Of a stretch of 5,179 nucleotides of DNA, positions 1-5,179 are shown piece by piece (the stretch's first letter is position 1; every line of letters begins with the position of its first letter). Source of the stretch: Draconibacterium sp. (GTDB lineage: Bacteria; Bacteroidota; Bacteroidia; Bacteroidales; Prolixibacteraceae); the NCBI GenBank assembly GCA_015493625.1, contig WGCT01000039.1, forward strand, positions 1-5,179, in the 5' to 3' direction. The notes under the pieces are model-generated. The model saw only the letters and a program-made list of their open reading frames with translations. It had not been told where the DNA came from and did not search any database. A program made the translations under genes and the position numbers.

Positions 1-145
1 CCATACATCCCATAGCATCCCAACGCTGGTCGTCGGTAAGAATAAAGATAATATTTGGACGTACTTCCTCTTTTCTTTTGCAGCCGTTAAACAAAAAAAT
101 AATTACTACAAATCCCATTAATACATTTCGCAAATTACTAAGCAT
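1..145 (-). CDS. Lipoprotein sulfatase (family S1 type), N-terminus only
   Basis: Only the first 48 codons are present; the rest lies beyond the left edge. Seen: an N-terminus MLSNLRN followed by a hydrophobic stretch (about residues 8-19) and a lipobox-like LFNGC, with Cys22 as the probable lipidated residue. After a short charged linker (KRKEE) comes RPNIIFILTDDQRWDAMGC at residues 29-47. This is the conserved opening strand of alkaline-phosphatase-fold sulfatases, in which the two Asp (38, 39) bind the active-site Ca2+. Known for the family: hydrolysis of sulfate esters, needing a formylglycine made from a Cys or Ser in a C-x-P/A-x-R motif that would lie outside this window. Inferred: membrane-anchored, in the periplasm or at the cell surface, acting on a sulfated glycan. 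It follows the rhamnosidase gene in the same direction after 207 bp; I see no clear promoter or terminator in that gap, so co-transcription is possible. The ATG is preceded by an A-rich stretch with GAGAG. The substrate and S1 subfamily cannot be told from this fragment. Confidence 0.88.
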   Translation of the reverse strand, partial: MLSNLRNVLMGFVVIIFLFNGCKRKEEVRPNIIFILTDDQRWDAMGCM

Positions 146-188
146 TTCTCTCTTTTTTAAAATGAATTTATTATTATTTCTAACCTAC

Positions 189-275
189 TTACTCCTTTAT
201 TAATCCAATTTCGTTAAAATAGAGGTTGACCGTTTCTCCTTTCACACACCTTGCCACATTCTCCCACCATACCAT
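189..275 (-). pseudogene. Possible gene relic: 28-codon ORF resembling a LamG-like strand pair
   Basis: This short ORF (ATG at 275-273, TAA at 191-189) sits in the spacer between the rhamnosidase and the sulfatase. Its product begins MVWWENVARCVKGETVNLY and ends FNEIGLIKE. The pattern W-x-N-V-A, a short polar turn (KGET), then V-x-L-Y-F-N resembles the W-h-h-V-A ... dG..v.LYvdG stretch of LamG/concanavalin A-like jelly-roll domains, which are common in secreted Bacteroidota glycan enzymes. An in-frame TAA lies directly before the ATG, and I find no continuation of such a domain in any frame upstream. If real, it is a leftover of a deleted gene rather than a working protein. A chance ORF is a serious alternative, since 28 codons is short and the judgement rests on pattern resemblance alone. 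Confidence 0.25.
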
Positions 276-352
276 TTATTGTTGTGTCTATCGATTAAGA
301 GAGGCAAGACGAACAATTAAATTAATCAACTTCCTTTTTAATAAAATCCAAA

Positions 353-3103
353 TTACCGCACCTCAAACGGGTATTTAAATTGGTACCTCCCCGAGCCAAT
401 TTTTAGTGTTAAGTTATTATCGTTTTGAGTAGCTTTTGATTTTAACCCATCGCTTATTTTTTCTGAATTAATATCTAAACTCCCCACGTAAGCACCGGGT
501 AGAGTTACGGTTGCCGTAGTATTTGCGGGCACCTCGACAGTATAGATAAACTCACCGTTTTTGTCTATTTTCCATGCCGATTTTATTTCGCCATACATCG
601 ACTTAAAAGTTGCAGAAACACTATCAAGTCCCCCGCCCGAATGCGGGCTCAGCAAAATATGTTTATAACCCGGGGTTTCAACATCGATATTAATTCCGGC
701 CACATAACTGTAGAGCCACTCGCCAATTGCGCCGTAAGCGTAGTGGTTAAAACTGTTCATTCCAACTGCTTGAAATGTTCCGTCGGGTTTTTGTCCGTCC
801 CAGCGCTCCCAAATTGTTGTTGCGCCCTGCGTTACGGGATACAACCACGAAGGATACTCTTTACGGTTGAGCAACATAAAAGCCAGGTCGTCGCGACCAA
901 CTGCCGAAAGTGTTTTACAAAGCAGCGGAGTTCCCAAAAATCCGGTTGTAAGGTGTTTAAATTTTGTAACATCGTCGGTAAAATATTTCGCTGCTTTCTC
1001 TACCAAATTATCGGGAAGCAGTCCGAATGCAAGAGCAAGTGCATAAGCCGTTTGCGTATTCGAAACCAAACGTCCGTTCGATGTTACAAACTCATCAACA
1101 AAAGCATCTTTCACTTTTTTTGCCAATTCGTTGTATTTAATTGCATCTTGCTGTTTGCCTATAATTGCGGCAATTTTACTTGCCAGGGTTGTGGTGTAGT
1201 AAAAATATGCGGTTGCAATTAAATCTTTATCGGTTGTTGCTCCCTGGTAATCGGAGCGTGTGGAAGCAAAAGCCAGCCAGTCGCCAAAATGTGGGTCGCC
1301 GGTCCAGAGATAATCATTGCCGGCACGATTGGCCATGTATCCTACCCATTTTGTTATTGCCGGATAACTTGTTTCAAGAATTCGTTTATCGCCATAAACA
1401 CGGTAAACCGACCACGGAATAATTGCAACCACATCGGCCCAGCCAGTAGCACCTCCCGCACCGTTTAATACATCGGGAATTACATGCGGAATTTTCCCGT
1501 TTGGTAACTGGTCGACCACAATATCTTTTACCCATTTTGTATAAAAAGCGGCCACATCGAAATTGTATGCTGCGGTCATACTAAAAACCTGCGCATCGCC
1601 AGTCCACCCAAGACGCTCGTCGCGCTGTGGACAGTCGGTCGGAACATCGAGGAAGTTTCCTTTTTGTCCCCACTGAATGTTGTGCTGCAATTGGTTTATC
1701 AACGGTTCGGAGCAGCTAAAAGTTCCCGTCGGTTTCATGTCGGAATGAATTACAACACCTGTAACATCATCTAAATTGGGTGCCTTTTTAAGACCTTCGA
1801 ACAGTACAAACCGAAATCCATGAAAAGTAAAATGAGGTTCAAAAACAACTTCTTTATTGTCTTTAAATGTATAGGTTTCAGTGGCTTTTGCCGAGCGTAA
1901 ATTGGCAGTATAAAAGTTCCCCTCTCTATCGAGGACTTCGGCAAACTTTATTTTTACAACATCACCCTTTTCTCCTTTTAATTTTACGCGAACCCAACCT
2001 ACCATATTTTGTCCCATATCGAAAACCATTTCGCCTTTGGGAGTAGTAATCTGTTTTATTGGTTTTATCTGTTCAATTGCTTTTACCTTATCGCCCATAG
2101 AAGCAACCAACAGCTGTTTCGAATGATTTAGAGTCTTAACCTTTTCCCAATTATCATTGTTAAAATCAGGTTTATTCCATCCTTCATTTTCGAGACGTGC
2201 ATCGTACACCTCTCCATTATAAATATCCGATTCAAGAATTGGGCCAGTGCTACCTTTCCAGTTTTTATCGGTAACAACCGTTTCCGTACTTCCATCAACA
2301 TAATCAATTTTCAGTTGCATTAGCAGTGCCGTTTTATCGCCATAATAAGCATGCTGCCCTCCGAATCCAATATTTCCATGATACCATCCATCGCCAACAA
2401 TTGCCCCCAGAACATTCTCTTTTTTTAACATCGACGTTACATCGTAAACCTGATATTGAAGTCGTTTATTATAGCTGGTCCAACCGGGAGTAAACAACTG
2501 GTCGCTCATCTTTTCCCCATTAATATAAGCAAAGTAGAGCCCCAACGAAGTAGCATATAATCTTGCTGATTTAATTTTCTTTGAAGTGCTAAATTGTTTT
2601 CTGAAATATTGAGCCGGTTTCGAACCTTTCGTCACCTTCTCTTTTGGCAGCGTTATCCATTCAGCTGTCCAAAGCCGGGGCTCCAAAATTCCCGTCTCCC
2701 AAAAAGCGGGCTCACTCCAACGGCTTGCTTTTCCGGTTTTATTGTCCCACACCCGAACCTGCCAATACACACGCTGCATCGATTTTATTGCCGCTCCTTC
2801 GTAAGCAACATTCACCGATTTATCGCTCTCCGTTTTCCCCGAATTCCAAATTTGCTTACTCTTTTTCGATAATCCGGTAATAGAGCCAGCAACTCTTATT
2901 TCGTATGCTGTTTGCATCACATTTTCTTCATCGGACAGCAATTGCCAGCCCAAACGAGGTTTTTGCACATCGATACCAATTGGATTAACATGGTACTCGG
3001 TAACCAATTTAACAACTTGCATTTTTGCAAAAGCATTAATAGAAAATGCACCAAAAAGAAAAATCAGTGCAACGGTTTGAAGTGTAAGTTTTAAACGATT
3101 CAT
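353..3103 (-). CDS. Secreted alpha-L-rhamnosidase, glycoside hydrolase family 78
   Basis: The 916-residue product should release terminal alpha-L-rhamnose by the inverting GH78 mechanism. Residues 1-26 form a Sec signal peptide (NRLK, then a hydrophobic core, probable cleavage after AFA); no lipobox Cys is seen, so a soluble periplasmic or secreted enzyme is likely. Approximate domain order: Ig/Fn3-like N-terminal domain (28-140), rhamnosidase N jelly-roll (165-340), second beta domain (350-455), (alpha/alpha)6 catalytic barrel (460-800), and a C-terminal beta domain (802-885). The hallmark DCPQRDERLGWTGD is at 490-503, with Glu496 as the expected general acid and Asp503 in the substrate pocket. 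Glu766 in ATTIWERWDG is the expected general base; its 270-residue distance from Glu496 fits characterised GH78 enzymes as I recall them. Length is normal and there is no frameshift. It starts 17 nt after the rhaM stop, so the two are surely one transcription unit. Its natural linkage or aglycone is not readable from sequence; the neighbouring sulfatase suggests a sulfated polysaccharide. Confidence 0.96.
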   Translation of the reverse strand: MNRLKLTLQTVALIFLFGAFSINAFAKMQVVKLVTEYHVNPIGIDVQKPRLGWQLLSDEENVMQTAYEIRVAGSITGLSKKSKQIWNSGKTESDKSVNVAYEGAAIKSMQRVYWQVRVWDNKTGKASRWSEPAFWETGILEPRLWTAEWITLPKEKVTKGSKPAQYFRKQFSTSKKIKSARLYATSLGLYFAYINGEKMSDQLFTPGWTSYNKRLQYQVYDVTSMLKKENVLGAIVGDGWYHGNIGFGGQHAYYGDKTALLMQLKIDYVDGSTETVVTDKNWKGSTGPILESDIYNGEVYDARLENEGWNKPDFNNDNWEKVKTLNHSKQLLVASMGDKVKAIEQIKPIKQITTPKGEMVFDMGQNMVGWVRVKLKGEKGDVVKIKFAEVLDREGNFYTANLRSAKATETYTFKDNKEVVFEPHFTFHGFRFVLFEGLKKAPNLDDVTGVVIHSDMKPTGTFSCSEPLINQLQHNIQWGQKGNFLDVPTDCPQRDERLGWTGDAQVFSMTAAYNFDVAAFYTKWVKDIVVDQLPNGKIPHVIPDVLNGAGGATGWADVVAIIPWSVYRVYGDKRILETSYPAITKWVGYMANRAGNDYLWTGDPHFGDWLAFASTRSDYQGATTDKDLIATAYFYYTTTLASKIAAIIGKQQDAIKYNELAKKVKDAFVDEFVTSNGRLVSNTQTAYALALAFGLLPDNLVEKAAKYFTDDVTKFKHLTTGFLGTPLLCKTLSAVGRDDLAFMLLNRKEYPSWLYPVTQGATTIWERWDGQKPDGTFQAVGMNSFNHYAYGAIGEWLYSYVAGINIDVETPGYKHILLSPHSGGGLDSVSATFKSMYGEIKSAWKIDKNGEFIYTVEVPANTTATVTLPGAYVGSLDINSEKISDGLKSKATQNDNNLTLKIGSGRYQFKYPFEVR

Positions 3104-3120
3104 AATATGTGGTTTTAAGT

Positions 3121-3435
3121 TTATTCCATATAAAATACCTCTTCCAACTCTCCGGCAACAGGAGAGTTATCGGTGTTTGTTTCCATAATATCGGCCATGT
3201 ATTTCCACCATTTTTTCATTATTTCTTTTTCGCCGAGATTCTGCGAACCAGATTTGCCCACCACCTTTTGAAAAGCAAAAAGCGTATTGGTTTCTTCATC
3301 TAAAAAAATAGAGTACTCGCTAATTCCTGCTTCTTTTAAAAGCTTTTTTAACTCCGGCCAAATATTTCTGTGGCGTTTTATGTACTCCTCTTTTTGTCCC
3401 TGATTGAGGTGCATTTTAAATGCAATTCGTTTCAT
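3121..3435 (-). CDS. rhaM: L-rhamnose mutarotase
   Basis: This 104-residue protein interconverts alpha- and beta-L-rhamnopyranose in the cytoplasm, feeding the isomerase. It aligns along its whole length with Escherichia coli RhaM as I remember it, including the same length: MKRIAFKMHL at the start, EEYIKRHRNIWPEL (17-29) with the catalytic-type His22 and nearby Tyr18, FLDEETNTLFAF (44-55), KKWWKYMADIM (74-84), and TDNSPVAGELEEVFYME at the end. The start chosen is the ATG at 3435-3433. A longer reading from a TTG at 3477 would add 14 residues, but those are encoded by the intergenic repeat and are absent from the family. The gene lies 155 bp after rhaT and 17 nt before the rhamnosidase, on the same strand, which fits an L-rhamnose uptake operon. 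No Shine-Dalgarno is visible, as is usual in Bacteroidota. Confidence 0.96.
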   Translation of the reverse strand: MKRIAFKMHLNQGQKEEYIKRHRNIWPELKKLLKEAGISEYSIFLDEETNTLFAFQKVVGKSGSQNLGEKEIMKKWWKYMADIMETNTDNSPVAGELEEVFYME

Positions 3436-3450
3436 GTGTTGAAAAATTAT

Positions 3451-3514
3451 AATCAAGATACTAGAATCAAGATACAAGACAAGAAGACTAGTGCTTTAAC
3501 TTAATCTTGCTTCT
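3451..3514. repeat. Intergenic tandem repeat with an inverted copy
   Basis: Two 14-bp units stand head to tail: AATCAAGATACTAG at 3451-3464 and AATCAAGATACAAG at 3465-3478 (12 of 14 identical). A degenerate third unit, ACAAGAAGACTAG, follows at 3479-3491. An inverted copy lies at 3504-3514 (ATCTTGCTTCT), which pairs with AGAATCAAGAT at 3463-3473 at 10 of 11 positions around a 30-nt loop. The rhaT-rhaM mRNA could therefore fold into a hairpin here. There is no downstream U-run on the minus strand, so it is not an ordinary intrinsic terminator. It looks like a REP-like or small non-coding dispersed repeat that landed between two operon genes. Whether it recurs in the genome cannot be judged from one window. 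Confidence 0.6.
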
Positions 3515-3545
3515 GTGTATGAAATCTTTTATCATGAATGTTTCA

Positions 3546-3583
3546 TTTTATTTCTTTAAATGAGTTTATTTTCTGAAATAAAA
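3546..3583. repeat. A/T-rich inverted repeat just downstream of rhaT
   Basis: TTTTATTTC at 3546-3554 is a perfect 9-bp inverted match to GAAATAAAA at 3575-3583, with a 20-nt loop. It starts 8 nt past the rhaT stop codon in the direction of transcription. The stem has one G-C pair and is followed by TGAAAC rather than a T-run on the minus strand, so it is at best a weak mRNA 3'-end or processing structure. In such AT-rich spacer DNA it may well be chance. Confidence 0.25.
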
Positions 3584-3590
3584 ATTAAAC

Positions 3591-4643
3591 CTACATTGAA
3601 TTACCAATACCAACTAAAACAACCGAAAACAAAATCACAGCTATTCCGGCAGTGATTGTCCACCTTGTTTTTGCTGCAACCCCTTTCCATTCTTTCCGAT
3701 AAATACCCCACATATTTGCAGTAAGAATAATTGTAGACATATGTAAAATCCACGAGCTGGCACCATTACCCAGTTTACTTTCGCCCATTCCGTAAAAGAA
3801 GAACTGGAGAAACCACATTGTTCCGGCCAATGCCGAAAACAAAAGGTTTTTTGAAATGGGTGTCGATTTATTTACGAAATCGCCATACGATTTGTTCTTT
3901 AAACTGAGAATGGTTGTCCAAATTAAGTTTGTAGATAGTCCACCCCAAAGAATAACAACAAAAGTTACATTATTCTGAAACAGTGGATTATAGCCGGCTT
4001 CAACAGCAGCATTGGCCATCGGCTTGCCTGCTTCGATACCAAAATTGAAAAACGAACTTAAAATTCCAGACAAAACCGCTATTATTAAACCTTTTACCAA
4101 ACTAAATTCGGCAACACTTTTTTTCTGCTCCTCTTCCGAAAGCTCTTTCTCTTTCATCATTCCGGCCTTCCCCGAAAGTCCTATTCCAACAAGACAGACA
4201 AGCACCCCCAGCAACACAAGTTGCCCGCCCGAAGTTGAGAGCATATCGGTAAACGAAACCTTGCCGGCAGTGGGAACAAAGCTATAATATACCGACGGGA
4301 CAATGGCGCCAAAAGCAGCACAAAAACCAAGTACTACAGAATTCCCCAACGACATACCAAGATACCTGACTCCCAATCCGTACGACAGACCACCAACACC
4401 CCAAAGCAATCCCATTAAAAATGTAAAAAACAGAATCTGACCCGAGCTTGCCGAAATAATCTGTGCAAATCCGGGAATTGTTAAATAAGCCGCAATGGGA
4501 GGCACAATTAACCACGAGAAGAGTCCACCAACAATCCAGTAACTCTCCCACGCCCAACCTTTTACTTTGTTAAACGGCATATAAAAACTTCCCGATGCAA
4601 AACCACCAATTGAGTGATAAAGAATTCCTAAAAGTACCTGCAT
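3591..4643 (-). CDS. rhaT: L-rhamnose/H+ symporter
   Basis: This 350-residue inner-membrane protein should import L-rhamnose with protons. It matches the RhaT family (E. coli RhaT is 344 residues) throughout. Conserved-looking blocks include the opening LLGILYHSIGGFASGSFYMPF with KVKGWAWESYW (2-36), WGVGGLSYGLGVRYLGMSLG (81-100), GGQLVLLGVLVCLVGIG (139-155), AGKPM (205-209), GTMWFLQFFFYGMGESKLG (274-292), SSWILHMS (296-303) and the C-terminal VGIGNSM. About ten hydrophobic segments can be drawn, near residues 2-20, 35-56, 69-91, 98-121, 138-157, 183-202, 223-247, 266-285, 297-314 and 327-347. A charged loop (KEKELSEEEQKK, 164-175) separates the two five-helix halves. The start ATG at 4643-4641 agrees with the family N-terminus. 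It is the first gene after the divergent promoter and is followed by rhaM on the same strand. No damage is seen. Some Bacteroidota RhaT-like proteins might carry related deoxysugars, but the rhaM and rhamnosidase neighbours support rhamnose. Confidence 0.95.
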   Translation of the reverse strand: MQVLLGILYHSIGGFASGSFYMPFNKVKGWAWESYWIVGGLFSWLIVPPIAAYLTIPGFAQIISASSGQILFFTFLMGLLWGVGGLSYGLGVRYLGMSLGNSVVLGFCAAFGAIVPSVYYSFVPTAGKVSFTDMLSTSGGQLVLLGVLVCLVGIGLSGKAGMMKEKELSEEEQKKSVAEFSLVKGLIIAVLSGILSSFFNFGIEAGKPMANAAVEAGYNPLFQNNVTFVVILWGGLSTNLIWTTILSLKNKSYGDFVNKSTPISKNLLFSALAGTMWFLQFFFYGMGESKLGNGASSWILHMSTIILTANMWGIYRKEWKGVAAKTRWTITAGIAVILFSVVLVGIGNSM

Positions 4644-4700
4644 AAATGTTTAATTAGAGTTGTTTGCTTTTTTTGATTTTTATTACTTAGTTTAGAAAAA

Positions 4701-4731
4701 CAAATATATACAAGCTTTTATGCGAAACCAA
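4701..4731 (-). promoter_or_regulatory. Bacteroidota-type promoter for the rhaT-rhaM-rhamnosidase operon
   Basis: On the minus strand TATATTTG (4708-4701) matches the Bacteroidota -7 consensus TAnnTTTG exactly. A TTG at 4731-4729 stands 20 nt upstream of it, as expected for the -33 element. Transcription would start near 4695, giving an A/T-rich leader of about 50 nt before the rhaT ATG. This is the only exact TAnnTTTG I found in the operon's intergenic spacers, so it is the likely main promoter. The start site is inferred, not shown. Confidence 0.6.
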
Positions 4732-4743
4732 TACATTAATTGG
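4728..4743. promoter_or_regulatory. Candidate operator: CCAAT-N6-ATTGG palindrome over the rhaT -33 element
   Basis: CCAAT at 4728-4732 and ATTGG at 4739-4743 form a 5-bp inverted repeat with a 6-bp spacer in the divergent rhaT/regulator spacer. The left arm contains the TTG of the rhaT promoter, and the right arm ends 27 bp before the regulator ATG, so a bound protein could affect both genes. AraC-type proteins more often use direct repeats, and arms this short arise by chance in AT-rich DNA, so the call is tentative. Confidence 0.25.
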
Positions 4744-4770
4744 CACTTTATTTATACTTTTTGATACAAT

Positions 4771-5179
4771 ATGAATTCAAATTTTGTTAAATATCTTACA
4801 ACAAGTGATGAGGACAAAAAATGGGGACTCTATTTAAATGTTTCGGGATCGGTAAATATATTACCAAACAATACATATCCATCGACAAACCACCCTTCGG
4901 AATATTTCTTCGACTGGGAGGAGGGGCGTGTTTTAAATGAATTTCAAATTAATTACATTACCGAAGGTGAAGGAGTTTTAGAAAATCAATATGGTAAATT
5001 TAATCTGAAAAAGGGGTCGATATTTCTCACATTTCCGGGGGTGTGGCACAGATACAAACCGCTTGCCGAAACCGGTTGGACAGAAAACTTTATCGGTTTC
5101 GATGGAGCAATTGCACGAAACATTATAACCGCCCCCACATTTTCGCCAAAAACACCGGTGTTTAATTTCGGGATAAAAG
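4771..5179 (+). CDS. AraC-family transcriptional regulator, sensor domain (partial, 3' end missing)
   Basis: The reading frame is open from the ATG at 4771 to the right edge, giving 136 residues and one extra base. The start is fixed by an in-frame TGA at 4762-4764 with no other ATG between. Seen: LTTSDEDKKWGLYLNVSG (9-26), then a cupin-type AraC ligand-binding domain with HPSEYFFDWEEGRVLNEFQ (41-59), INYITEGEGVLEN (60-72), LKKGSIFLTFPGVWHRYKP (79-97) and GWTENFIGFDG (102-112). The GEG turn, the FPGxWHxY strand and the GWTExxIGF segment are typical of AraC/XylS sugar sensors in this phylum. The two helix-turn-helix motifs expected in the C-terminal half are outside the window. Divergent placement, with 127 bp to rhaT, makes it the likely rhamnose-responsive activator of the operon (inference); the effector could also be a downstream metabolite. 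No Shine-Dalgarno or exact TAnnTTTG promoter is visible for it; TACTTTTTG at 4755-4763 is close but has one extra base. Confidence 0.9.
   Translation, partial: MNSNFVKYLTTSDEDKKWGLYLNVSGSVNILPNNTYPSTNHPSEYFFDWEEGRVLNEFQINYITEGEGVLENQYGKFNLKKGSIFLTFPGVWHRYKPLAETGWTENFIGFDGAIARNIITAPTFSPKTPVFNFGIK

Noticed and set aside
146..352. Terminator or promoter between rhamnosidase and sulfatase
   Set aside because: Only a 5-bp AACCT/AGGTT pairing with a long loop is present, with no T-run after it, and no TAnnTTTG is seen on the minus strand.
641..1222. 193-codon ORF on the plus strand, antisense to the rhamnosidase catalytic domain
   Set aside because: The product is Cys-rich, low in domain character and lies wholly opposite a strongly conserved GH78 gene. 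It is a shadow reading frame.
3436..3468. Possible promoter for rhaM on the minus strand (TTG-N18-TAATTTTT)
   Set aside because: The -7 element misses the final G, and the start would lie only a few bases from the ATG. A/T-rich repeat DNA explains the match.
3436..3477. Extension of rhaM to a TTG start, adding 14 residues
   Set aside because: The added residues are encoded by the intergenic repeat, and the internal ATG gives exactly the 104-residue family length and N-terminus.
4012..4287. 91-codon plus-strand ORF and a similar minus-strand frame at 4282-4557 within rhaT
   Set aside because: Both overlap the well-conserved rhaT coding sequence in other frames and show no recognisable protein features.

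Overview
This AT-rich window looks like chromosomal DNA of a Bacteroidota species, possibly a marine or polysaccharide-degrading lineage. Three things point there: a TTG-N20-TAnnTTTG promoter of the Bacteroidota type, starts without clear Shine-Dalgarno sequences, and secreted or lipoprotein carbohydrate enzymes packed around a sugar transporter. I cannot name the genus from the sequence.

Layout. Four genes lie on the minus strand and are read right to left: an L-rhamnose/H+ symporter (rhaT, 3591-4643), an L-rhamnose mutarotase (rhaM, 3121-3435), a secreted GH78 alpha-L-rhamnosidase (353-3103), and the first 48 codons of a lipoprotein sulfatase (1-145, cut by the window edge). On the plus strand, diverging from rhaT, is the sugar-sensing half of an AraC-type regulator (4771-5179, cut by the right edge). 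The 127-bp divergent spacer holds a good rhaT-side promoter and a small palindrome over its -33 element. The 155-bp spacer between rhaT and rhaM holds a tandem/inverted repeat. The 207-bp spacer between the rhamnosidase and the sulfatase holds a 28-codon ORF that faintly resembles a LamG-type lectin fold.

How it works together (inference from families). The sulfatase may remove sulfate from a rhamnose-containing glycan. The periplasmic rhamnosidase then releases terminal L-rhamnose, RhaT imports it with protons, and RhaM interconverts the anomers so the isomerase (not in this window) gets its preferred form. The divergent AraC-type protein is the natural candidate for the rhamnose-responsive activator. 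The sulfatase hints at a sulfated rhamnose polymer such as ulvan or rhamnan sulfate, but the window does not prove that.

The genes are all of known families, and I see no undescribed system here. The items most worth a second look are the intergenic repeat, the possible gene relic, the promoter/operator overlap and the sulfatase-rhamnosidase pairing.
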